Source of the DNA: Thermoleophilia bacterium | GTDB taxonomy: Bacteria > Actinomycetota > Thermoleophilia > Gaiellales > SKUG01 | Assembly: GCA_025964405.1 (NCBI GenBank) | Contig: JAOPYW010000257.1 | Coordinates: forward strand, 1 to 7,883 | Direction of reading: 5' to 3' | DNA length: 7,883 nt | Shown: positions 1 through 5,980 of the stretch, one piece after another | Layout of the letters: every line of letters starts with the position of its first letter | Position numbering within the stretch: the first letter of the stretch is position 1 | Translations under genes and position numbers: made by a program | The notes under the pieces: generated by a model | Databases searched by the model: none | What the model saw: the letters and a program-made list of their open reading frames with translations, nothing else | What the model was told of the DNA's origin: nothing

Positions 1-2485
1 GGTCGCCGCCGCCGGAGCCGCCACGACCGCCGCCACCGGAGCCGCCGCGATTGCCGCCGCCACCCTGGCCACCGCTGCGGGGGCGATCGCCGCCACCGCT
101 CCGCGGACGATCACCACGGTCGCCACCGGAGGGCTTGCCCTCGCGAAGCTCGACCGGGTTGCCCTGCGGATCCTTGATGAGCGCGAGTGCGATGCGGCCG
201 CGGACGCTGTCCACTTCCACCACCTGCACGCCGACGACGTCACCCTGCTTGACGATGTCCTCGACCTTCTCGACACGGTCGGGACCCATGCGGCTGACGT
301 GCAGCAGGCCATCGGTGCCACGCTTGAGCTCGACGAATGCGCCGAACTCCGCGATCTTCACGACGGTGCCTTCGAACTGCTCGCCGACCTCGATCTCCTT
401 GGTCATGCTCTCGATGGCCTGGGCCGCGTCGATCGCCGACTGCTTGTTGACGCCGTAGATCTGGATCGTGCCGTCTTCCTGGATGCCGATCGAGACCGTG
501 TACTCCTCCTCGAGTCCGCGGATCGTCTCGCCACCCTTGCCGATGACCATGCCGATCTGATCGGTGTCGATCTTCACGACCTGGATGCTCGGGGCGTTCT
601 CGTTGATCTCCTCGCGCGGCTCGGAGATGGTCTCGGCCATCTTGTCGAGGATCGCGAGGCGGGCCTCCTTGGCCTGCTGGAGCGCCGACTTCAGGAGGTC
701 GGTGGTCACACCGGTGATCTTGATGTCCATCTGCAGGGCGGTGATGCCCTCATCGGTGCCGGCGACCTTGAAGTCCATGTCACCGAGGTGATCCTCGGCG
801 CCCTGGATGTCGGTGAGGATGATGTGGTCGTCACCCTCGACGATCAGGCCCATTGCGATACCCGCAACCGGCGCCTTGATCGGCACGCCGGCGTCCATCA
901 GCGCGAGGGTCGATCCGCAGATCGAGCCCTGCGACGAGGAGCCGTTGGACTCGAGAGTCTCCGACACCACGCGAATGGTGTACGGGAAGGCCTCGAGGTC
1001 GGGCAGCACCGGAACCAGCGCACGCTCGGCGAGCGCACCGTGACCGATGTCACGACGCTTCGGTCCGCGCATGAAGCCGGTCTCACCCACCGAGAAGGGC
1101 GGGAAGTTGTAGTGGTGCATGTAGTAGCGGTTGCTCTCGAGCGACAGGTCGTCGATGCGCTGCTCTTCCTTGGTGGTACCCAAGGTCACGACGCTGAGGA
1201 TCTGCGTTTCGCCACGGGTGAAGAGCCCGCTTCCGTGGGTGCGCGCAGTGACGCCGACCTCGGTGCGGATGTCGCGGATCTCCTTCTCGGAGCGTCCGTC
1301 GGGACGTCGCTTCTCGACCGCGATCTTCTTACGCACGAGCGACTTGTAGGCCGCGGCGAACGCCGTCTTGAGCGTGGTGCGGGTGAAGTCGTCGTAGCCA
1401 CCCTCGACGCCGCCCGGGAAGGGCAGCTGGATGTCGGCAAGGATGCGCTTCTGGAGGATGTCCTTCTTCGCGGCCTTGAGCTCCTTCGAATCCTGCTCGT
1501 AGTCGGAGAACTCGCGGAGCGGATCGGCGAACTGTGCCTCGATCGCGGCCTTGGTCTCGTTGACCTGGACCTCGCTGAGGACGATGGCGAGGGTGAGCTC
1601 TGCGCGGGTGCGCTGCTCGATGTCGCTCTCCTCCGACTGGATCGTGATCGCCGGTGAGGCGTCATCGACCAGCGTGTCGGTCACGAAGGCGGACGCGGCA
1701 ACGAGGCCGTCGTTCTTCACGACTTCGCGGATGCGGTCGGCGTAGCGGCTGCGGAAGTCGTCGATGACGGCCTCGGTCGTCCACTTGAACTTGCCGACCT
1801 TGTCGGCGAGCTCCACCTGCGCGGCGATGACCTTCTTGATCGCCTCGTGAGCGAGCTCGAGTGCCTCGACGAGCGTGTCCTCGTCGACGACCTTCGCACC
1901 GGCCTCGACCATGGTGATGGCCTTGGCGGTACCGCAGACGATCAGGTCGAGCTTGCTCTCGAGCTGGTCGACCATGGTCGGGTTGATGACGAGCTCGTCG
2001 TCGATCAGGCCGACGCGCACGGCGCCGATCGGACCGAAGAACGGGAGCTGCGACACGAGCAGGGCAGCGGAGATGCCGTTGATCGCGAGGATGTCGTAGG
2101 GGTTCTCCTTGTCGGAGCTCACCACGGTCGCGATGCAGTGCACGTCGTTGCGGAAGTTCTTGGGGAACAGCGGGCGGATCGGGCGATCGATCATGCGAGC
2201 CGTGAGGATCGCCTTCTCGCCGGATCGGCCTTCACGACGGAAGAAGCCGCCGGGGATCTTGCCTGCTGCGTAGCTCTTCTCCTCGACGTCGACCGTCAGG
2301 GGGAAGAAGTCGGTGCCCGGGCGCGGCTGTGCTGCGCCGGTAGCGGTGGCGAGCACGGTGGTGCCGCCCTGGGTCACGAGCACGGCGCCGCCGGCCTGCT
2401 TGGCAAGGCGTCCCGTCTCGAACGTGATGTCGGCGGAGCCGACCGAGACCGACACGGTGGTCGGTTCCATGGTGAGTGTGGCCAT
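1..2485 (-). CDS. pnp: Polynucleotide phosphorylase (PNPase), 3' end beyond window
   Basis: This enzyme degrades RNA 3'-to-5' by phosphorolysis, releasing nucleoside diphosphates, and family members act as cytoplasmic ring trimers. The window holds 828 codons and no stop. The first RNase PH-like domain includes FFRREGR (residues 81-87). The second includes FTRGETQ (422-428) and DHLGDMD (565-571), whose outer aspartates match the E. coli catalytic pair D486/D492. A KH domain follows with GKGG at 649-652, then an S1 domain at about 700-770. From residue 785 a Gly/Arg/Ser/Asp-rich tail contains GDRPRSGG twice and then NRGGSGGGGRGGSGGG, and it runs off the window edge. The linker between the two RNase PH domains is about 75 residues longer than in E. 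coli, compared from memory. The ATG at 2485 is preceded by AGAGGAA 10 nt upstream; the in-frame ATG at 2470 has no comparable site. The gene lies downstream of rpsO, as in many bacteria. Confidence 0.97.
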   Translation of the reverse strand, partial: MATLTMEPTTVSVSVGSADITFETGRLAKQAGGAVLVTQGGTTVLATATGAAQPRPGTDFFPLTVDVEEKSYAAGKIPGGFFRREGRSGEKAILTARMIDRPIRPLFPKNFRNDVHCIATVVSSDKENPYDILAINGISAALLVSQLPFFGPIGAVRVGLIDDELVINPTMVDQLESKLDLIVCGTAKAITMVEAGAKVVDEDTLVEALELAHEAIKKVIAAQVELADKVGKFKWTTEAVIDDFRSRYADRIREVVKNDGLVAASAFVTDTLVDDASPAITIQSEESDIEQRTRAELTLAIVLSEVQVNETKAAIEAQFADPLREFSDYEQDSKELKAAKKDILQKRILADIQLPFPGGVEGGYDDFTRTTLKTAFAAAYKSLVRKKIAVEKRRPDGRSEKEIRDIRTEVGVTARTHGSGLFTRGETQILSVVTLGTTKEEQRIDDLSLESNRYYMHHYNFPPFSVGETGFMRGPKRRDIGHGALAERALVPVLPDLEAFPYTIRVVSETLESNGSSSQGSICGSTLALMDAGVPIKAPVAGIAMGLIVEGDDHIILTDIQGAEDHLGDMDFKVAGTDEGITALQMDIKITGVTTDLLKSALQQAKEARLAILDKMAETISEPREEINENAPSIQVVKIDTDQIGMVIGKGGETIRGLEEEYTVSIGIQEDGTIQIYGVNKQSAIDAAQAIESMTKEIEVGEQFEGTVVKIAEFGAFVELKRGTDGLLHVSRMGPDRVEKVEDIVKQGDVVGVQVVEVDSVRGRIALALIKDPQGNPVELREGKPSGGDRGDRPRSGGGDRPRSGGQGGGGNRGGSGGGGRGGSGGGD

Positions 2486-2828
2486 GTGTTGAGCGTTCCT
2501 CTTCTACGTCGGTCCTGCCGCCGGCCCGGTGCCCGCGCGCAGGATGCATCTACCGCGGCCCTGCTTCCGAGCAGGACATCCGGGTGATGGCTTGGTGAGC
2601 GACGACCGCCTCATGCGGTGTCCCCGGATCCAGTCCGGGCCGATGGCTCGTTCCCATGTGGGAATGCGAACCGTCTCGTGAGCGATTCTAGTGGAACGGG
2701 CCCCGCCGTGCACGATCGCGTCGGATGCACGGTGCCATGCGGGTTTTCGACACTCCGCCTGAAGACGCGAACGGCCCCGACGCGAAGTCGGGGCCGTTCG
2801 GCGAACCTCAGTGCGTTCGGTCTGCGTG
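2486..2828 (-). promoter_or_regulatory. rpsO-pnp spacer / pnp leader, hairpin-rich
   Basis: This 343-bp stretch contains no convincing gene. Read in the direction of pnp it holds a 14-bp hairpin (2768-2800) and a 7-bp stem (2706-2712 with 2726-2732). A TAGAAT, a possible -10 box, lies at 2685-2690 without a recognisable -35. Then come the near-palindrome TTCCCA-tg-TGGGAA (2651-2664), a 6-bp stem (2623-2628 with 2634-2639), a 5-bp stem (2560-2564 with 2571-2575) and the pnp ribosome binding site. In E. coli the pnp leader contains hairpins cut by RNase III, after which PNPase represses its own mRNA. A similar role here is only an analogy. Confidence 0.55.
2768..2800 (-). terminator. Terminator-like hairpin after rpsO
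   Basis: A perfect 14-bp inverted repeat pairs 2768-2781 with 2787-2800 around a 5-nt loop, starting 28 nt past the rpsO stop. The stem is almost all G-C and is flanked by no clear U-tract, which is common for terminator hairpins in high-GC actinomycetes. It may end rpsO transcripts, only attenuate read-through into pnp, or act as a processing and 3'-end stabilising structure. Confidence 0.75.
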
Positions 2829-3098
2829 CTACTTGCGCAGGCCGAGCGTCTTGATGAGCGCGCGGTAGCCCTCGAGGTCCTTCTTTGCGAAGTAGTCGAG
2901 CAGGCGGCGGCGCTGGCCCACGAGCATGAGCAGTCCACGACGTGAGTGGTGGTCGTGCTTGTGCGTCTTGAGGTGCTCGGTCAGGTACACGATGCGCTCG
3001 GTGAGGAGCGCGACCTGCACCTCGGAGGAACCGGTGTCGGTCTCCGACTTGCCGAACTTCTTGACGATCTTGACGGTGTCTTCCTTGGTCAGCGTCAT
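2829..3098 (-). CDS. rpsO: 30S ribosomal protein S15
   Basis: S15 is a primary binding protein of 16S rRNA in the small-subunit platform and contacts 23S rRNA in an intersubunit bridge. The protein is 89 aa, the usual bacterial length. It carries the family signatures DTGSSEVQVALLTERI (residues 21-36), HDHHSRRGLL (48-57) and QRRRLLDYF (62-70), and ends in the typical LGLRK. The ATG at 3098 is preceded by AAAGGG with a 5-nt spacer. The reading frame stays open upstream, but that extension has no S15 similarity and lies in the divergent spacer. The gene is upstream of pnp, the classical arrangement, with a strong hairpin between them. In E. coli S15 represses its own translation by binding its leader; I could not recognise that structure here. 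Confidence 0.98.
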   Translation of the reverse strand: MTLTKEDTVKIVKKFGKSETDTGSSEVQVALLTERIVYLTEHLKTHKHDHHSRRGLLMLVGQRRRLLDYFAKKDLEGYRALIKTLGLRK

Positions 3099-3276
3099 GC
3101 TGGCCCTTTCGCTTGGTGCTGTCACCACGTGATCGCGCTGCCGGCCCGGAGGCGGAGCCCAGTCACGGGTCGTGCCGGTGATCGTATCTGAATCCGGTCG
3201 CCGACGCTGCCAGACCTGCGGAGTATTTACGTTCTCCTGACTGGATCGATCGCGGCCGGATGTCGATCCAGTCGAG
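3099..3276. promoter_or_regulatory. Divergent intergenic region of rpsO and the 242-aa membrane protein gene
   Basis: This 178-bp region must hold the promoter of rpsO if ribF transcripts do not reach it, and they cannot simply do so because two plus-strand genes intervene. It also holds the start signals of the gene at 3277. It includes the only locally AT-richer patches of the area, near 3181-3194 and 3221-3233. A TACGAT on the minus strand (3181-3186) could be a -10 box for rpsO, but no -35 consensus lies at the right distance. The promoter positions are therefore unresolved. Confidence 0.4.
3241..3271 (+). promoter_or_regulatory. Perfect 9-bp inverted repeat just upstream of start codon 3277
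   Basis: CTGGATCGA at 3241-3249 is exactly repeated in reverse complement at 3263-3271, with a 13-nt GC-rich spacer between the arms. The right arm ends 5 nt before the ATG at 3277. As DNA this could be an operator for a dimeric repressor. As RNA it would form a hairpin across the ribosome landing site of a gene that has only a weak Shine-Dalgarno sequence. The repeat is directly visible; either role is inference. Confidence 0.5.
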
Positions 3277-4005
3277 ATGTTCGAAGCCCGCTCCGTTCCC
3301 ACCTCCGCCAAGCTCGCCGGCGTGCTCCTGCTCCTCGGCATGGCCCTCAACGGGATCATCGTCGCGAACCGCAGCGCTGCGGCCGGGACCAATGTCGACG
3401 CGTCATTCCGGCTCGTGCCGGCGGCGATCTGGGGCGTCGCCCTGGTGCTGGCGATCGTGGCCATCGTGCGATTCCGCGGACGCGGACGCCTCTGGCCGGC
3501 GTACACCACGCTCGTGGTCATCGCCCTGGCAGTGCTCGCCGTGGTGCCGGCCACCCTCCTGGGCCGCGAGCGCGTCAGTTCGGGCCGCGACGGCACGGCA
3601 GCAGGTCGGGAACTCGCCACACGGAACGCCGCGTTCGGACGGGTCGTGGAGGCCTGCTTCGCTGCGCACCCGAACGGCTGCTCCGCCCGCGACCTCGCCA
3701 CCACTCCGGGTGCCGACCGGTTCCACGTCCGCCTCGACCGTGACTGCTCGGTCGCGCTCGACTTCTGCCTCGACGATCGTGTCGATGGTGGACTCCATTT
3801 CGAGCAGGTGTCGCGAGCGGTGCGTGGTGTCGGTCTGCTGCGCATCGCGACCGACTACACGACGACCGGCCGCGTCGACGCCGAGTGCCACTCCCTGCGG
3901 ACCGATCCGAATCCTGCGCTCGAGCAGGCGGCCTGCGGGCTCGGGCCGACGGGCTCGCAGTCGTTCACGGCGGAGCAGGCGGCGCAGCTCGCCCCGCCCG
4001 GCTGA
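3277..4005 (+). CDS. Unrecognised three-helix membrane protein with six-cysteine external domain
   Basis: I do not recognise this 242-aa protein. Three hydrophobic segments lie at about residues 12-31, 48-65 and 76-96. The loop between the second and third is RFRGRGR, so the positive-inside rule places it in the cytoplasm. The C-terminal domain (97-242) would then lie outside the membrane. That domain holds all six cysteines (127, 135, 157, 164, 204, 220), enough for three disulfides. The stretch EACFAAHPNGC loosely resembles cysteine-flanked motifs in pilin-like proteins, but this is weak. The ATG at 3277 has only a poor ribosome site (GTCGAG) and sits 5 nt after an inverted repeat. The in-frame ATG at 3340 would cut the first helix. 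The gene lies 118 bp upstream of the 355-aa gene on the same strand, so the two may be co-transcribed. The spacer contains a run of seven C (4022-4028) and only weak inverted repeats. Confidence 0.75.
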   Translation: MFEARSVPTSAKLAGVLLLLGMALNGIIVANRSAAAGTNVDASFRLVPAAIWGVALVLAIVAIVRFRGRGRLWPAYTTLVVIALAVLAVVPATLLGRERVSSGRDGTAAGRELATRNAAFGRVVEACFAAHPNGCSARDLATTPGADRFHVRLDRDCSVALDFCLDDRVDGGLHFEQVSRAVRGVGLLRIATDYTTTGRVDAECHSLRTDPNPALEQAACGLGPTGSQSFTAEQAAQLAPPG

Positions 4006-4123
4006 CGCACCGGGAACGGCTCCCCCCCGACGGATCCCCCTAGGCAGTTCAGGCGGGAGCGGTACATGCTGGGGCGTTGGCCTGCGCCTGGACACGCACG
4101 CCACGGGACCTGGGACGACCACT

Positions 4124-5191
4124 GTGACGATCGGCGCCATCTCGAGTGCTGCACTGCCGCGCATCGCCGCGCCGGCTGCCTCGACGATCGCCCCGTCTGC
4201 ACCGACGCTCGCCGACCAGTATCCACTCTCGGGCAATGCGCTCACCGACCGCGTGATGACCGAGCTGCGGAACTCGCGCACCCCCCTGACGCTCGACCAG
4301 GCCGTCAGCCGGATGAGCGCCAGCATCAGCTTCGATCCCACGGCGGGCGCGGGACGACAGCCCACTGTGCCGGGCAGCTCGATCGCGATCGACGCCGCGA
4401 ACGGCTTCGGCGCGGTGTCCAGCGCGCAGGCAGCGCAGCTGTCGACGGCCGACTTCCTCGCACGTTCGCAGTCGGTGATCGCCGCGTCGTACGCCAGCGG
4501 CATCGCCGCGGATGCGGACGGCAACATCGACACGTCACGCCTCGGCTCGATGGCCGCCACGCTCCACGCCGACCTGCAGCCCGACGCGAGCGGCATGAAC
4601 AAGTACGACGCGAAGGTCATGGCCCTCACCACCGAGGCCGCGCAGCTCAAGGCGTCGATGGCAGGTCGCACCGCGACCACGGCCGACCTCGCGGCGCTGT
4701 CGCGCAACCTGGTCGAGCAGATGCTCGTGCAGAAGGAGCGCGAGAAGAAGGAGGACCTCCTCAAGCTCGTGATCTCCCTCCTGCTGGGCCAGCTGCCCTC
4801 GGGGGTGATCGCGCGACTGCGCGCGGCAGGCATGGGCAACCTCGTCGACCAGCTCATCGAGGCGGCGATCGGTAGCGGCAAGGGCGCATCGAGGGCGCTC
4901 ATGCGCGCCGTGAAGGATGCCGTGCAGAACCTCGGTGTATCAGTGCACGTCATCGACGAGCACTACACCGACGAGGGCATGCGCGACACTGCGGCCCACC
5001 TCGCCCAGACCGCGGTCACGACCGCCGACGGACGCGCCGTGGATGCGCACGGCTCCACCGTCGCCCTGCGCTACGACCCCTCGAACCCGGCGGCCGGCAC
5101 GGGTGCGGCCTCCGCTCCCGGCGCCCGGGCCGGCGCGACGGATGCCCGGGAGTCGGCTGCGCTCCTGGGTAGGGGCGGCACGCGCGCCTGA
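4124..5191 (+). CDS. Unrecognised 355-aa alanine-rich helical protein
   Basis: I do not recognise this protein. The likely start is the GTG at 4124, since there is no ATG or GTG in frame nearby upstream. A weak GGGA lies about 9 nt before it, so the start is uncertain. The N-terminal third is rich in Ala, Ser, Pro and Thr and begins VTIGAISSAA. IAASYASG (119-126) resembles the C-terminal motif of the two small proteins at 5423 and 5981. It is followed by DADGNID (130-136), an EF-hand-like stretch that lacks the usual first Asp and last Glu of the 12-residue loop. Residues 195-245 form a charged then hydrophobic helical region (QKEREKKEDLLKL, then VISLLLGQL). The tail from about 322 is Ala/Gly/Arg-rich. 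There are no cysteines, no signal peptide and no clear catalytic motif. The gene is convergent with the small-protein pair and follows the membrane protein gene. The continuous frame, actinomycete-like codon use and downstream hairpin support it as real. Confidence 0.75.
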   Translation: MTIGAISSAALPRIAAPAASTIAPSAPTLADQYPLSGNALTDRVMTELRNSRTPLTLDQAVSRMSASISFDPTAGAGRQPTVPGSSIAIDAANGFGAVSSAQAAQLSTADFLARSQSVIAASYASGIAADADGNIDTSRLGSMAATLHADLQPDASGMNKYDAKVMALTTEAAQLKASMAGRTATTADLAALSRNLVEQMLVQKEREKKEDLLKLVISLLLGQLPSGVIARLRAAGMGNLVDQLIEAAIGSGKGASRALMRAVKDAVQNLGVSVHVIDEHYTDEGMRDTAAHLAQTAVTTADGRAVDAHGSTVALRYDPSNPAAGTGAASAPGARAGATDARESAALLGRGGTRA

Positions 5192-5219
5192 GTACGAGCG
5201 GCGCGCGCCTGACCATGCA

Positions 5220-5256
5220 CGAAGCGCCGCCCGGAGTGGTCCGATGCGGCGCTTCG
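5220..5256. terminator. Terminator-like hairpin between convergent genes
   Basis: A perfect 11-bp stem pairs 5220-5230 with 5246-5256, and an inner CGGA/TCCG stem (5232-5235 with 5240-5243) closes a GTGG loop. It starts 28 nt after the stop of the 355-aa gene. No U-tract follows on the plus strand; an A4 run there gives a T4 run on the minus strand, on the entry side for minus-strand transcripts. It probably ends the plus-strand unit and may work in both directions. Confidence 0.65.
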
Positions 5257-5282
5257 AAAACGGCGTGTCACGCGCCGAGAGC

Positions 5283-5319
5283 GGCTGCCGGGCAGCCATT
5301 CGTGCTGGTAGGACCAGCA
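5283..5319. other. Two tandem short hairpins in the convergent spacer
   Basis: GGCTGC (5283-5288) pairs with GCAGCC (5292-5297) around a 3-nt loop. Six bases later TGCTGGT (5303-5309) pairs with ACCAGCA (5313-5319), also around a 3-nt loop. They lie in the non-coding spacer and could be extra terminator elements or structured 3' untranslated RNA of either convergent unit. Confidence 0.45.
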
Positions 5320-5405
5320 TCCGATGGTGGGCCACGCCCGTCAATCGGGACCCGTCCGCGGGCATGCGAGGTGGGCGTCGGTGGTGGTTGCCGTGTCGGA
5401 CGAGT

Positions 5406-5421
5406 GCGGCGCTCGCGCCGC
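5406..5421 (-). terminator. Hairpin directly after the 161-aa gene
   Basis: GCGGCG (5406-5411) pairs with CGCCGC (5416-5421) around a 4-nt loop, beginning one base past the TGA of the minus-strand 161-aa gene. It has no U-tract. With the hairpins further left it likely forms the transcript end of the small-protein pair. Confidence 0.45.
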
Positions 5422-5422
5422 G

Positions 5423-5908
5423 TCATGCGCGCCCTGCCGCGTAAGTGCTCGCGACCTGGGTCGCGGCGACCGGCGAGTCGAACGTCAGGCTCCCGGCCAG
5501 CAGTCGCCGTCGCGCCTCGAGCTGGTCGAGGTCCTCCGCCTGCTGCTGCAGCTTCGTCTTGTTGGCCTGTCCGTCGGGCGTGTCACCGCCCAGGATCTCC
5601 CCCACGCGCTGGATCGACTGCTCGATGCGGGTGCGGAGCCGGTTGAGCAGGTCGAGCTGCTCGAGGTCGGCCTGTGCCGCAGCCGGGTCGCTCTGCTGCA
5701 GTTCGGTGAGCGCCTTCGTGCGTCGCTCGATGCTCTGGTCGATCTTGGCGATCGTCTCGTGTGCGCCCTGCAGGTAGCCGGCGCCGTTCGACAGCACCCG
5801 GGAAGCACCGGTGTCGTTGGTCGGCGCGCCTGCCGCGGCGATGGAGTTCATCGAGCCACGCATGGGGCCCAGCAGGTCACTGCCCGAGAACGAGGAGATG
5901 GAGGTCAT
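5423..5908 (-). CDS. Unrecognised 161-aa coiled-coil protein with VASTYAAGRA tail
   Basis: I do not recognise this protein. The start is ATG 5908, because GGAAGGAT sits 8 nt upstream; an in-frame ATG 13 codons earlier (5947) has no such site. The N-terminus MTSISSFSGSDLLGP is Ser/Gly-rich without a classical signal peptide. Residues of about 48-105 and 114-137 look like helical, coiled-coil-forming segments rich in Gln, Leu, Glu and Arg, split by a GGDTPDG turn. There is no Cys or Trp. The last ten residues match those of the neighbouring 110-aa protein at eight positions, yet use the same codon at only two of those eight. The gene follows the 110-aa gene after 72 nt and ends in a hairpin, so the two probably share a transcript. 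A chaperone-like, structural or secreted coiled-coil role is conceivable, but none is demonstrated. Confidence 0.8.
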   Translation of the reverse strand: MTSISSFSGSDLLGPMRGSMNSIAAAGAPTNDTGASRVLSNGAGYLQGAHETIAKIDQSIERRTKALTELQQSDPAAAQADLEQLDLLNRLRTRIEQSIQRVGEILGGDTPDGQANKTKLQQQAEDLDQLEARRRLLAGSLTFDSPVAATQVASTYAAGRA

Positions 5909-5980
5909 GTTCGGCGATCCTTCCGAGGGGGTGCAGGTGCCGGGCATGGGGCCCGACTAGTCTGCAAGGCGGCGCGGGTC

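Noticed and set aside
299..1657. Long plus-strand open frame of 452 codons opposite pnp
   Set aside because: It is the antisense shadow of the clearly conserved pnp frame. High GC content removes stops in opposite frames, and the translation is an Asp/Arg/Leu/Val-rich string with no recognisable domain.
2685..2713. pnp promoter with a TAGAAT -10 box
   Set aside because: The hexamer at the -35 distance is GTGCAC, unlike the consensus. It is mentioned only as part of the spacer.
3181..3209. rpsO promoter with a TACGAT -10 box
   Set aside because: No -35-like hexamer lies 16-18 nt upstream; a lone -10-like hexamer is too weak to annotate as a promoter.
4011..4060. Terminator between the 242-aa and 355-aa genes
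   Set aside because: Only a 6-bp pairing (4019-4024 with 4055-4060) across a 30-nt loop and a competing 4-bp stem are present; too weak to call.
3403..4953. Minus-strand open frame of 516 codons opposite the 242-aa and 355-aa genes
   Set aside because: It spans two plus-strand genes and their spacer and has no recognisable domain. The plus-strand proteins have membrane helices, a cysteine domain and plausible helical segments. Since neither plus-strand gene is recognised, this choice is less certain than the others.
5909..5947. Upstream ATG extending the 161-aa protein by 13 residues
   Set aside because: The Shine-Dalgarno GGAAGGAT is correctly placed for the ATG at 5908 and would lie inside the coding region of the longer form.
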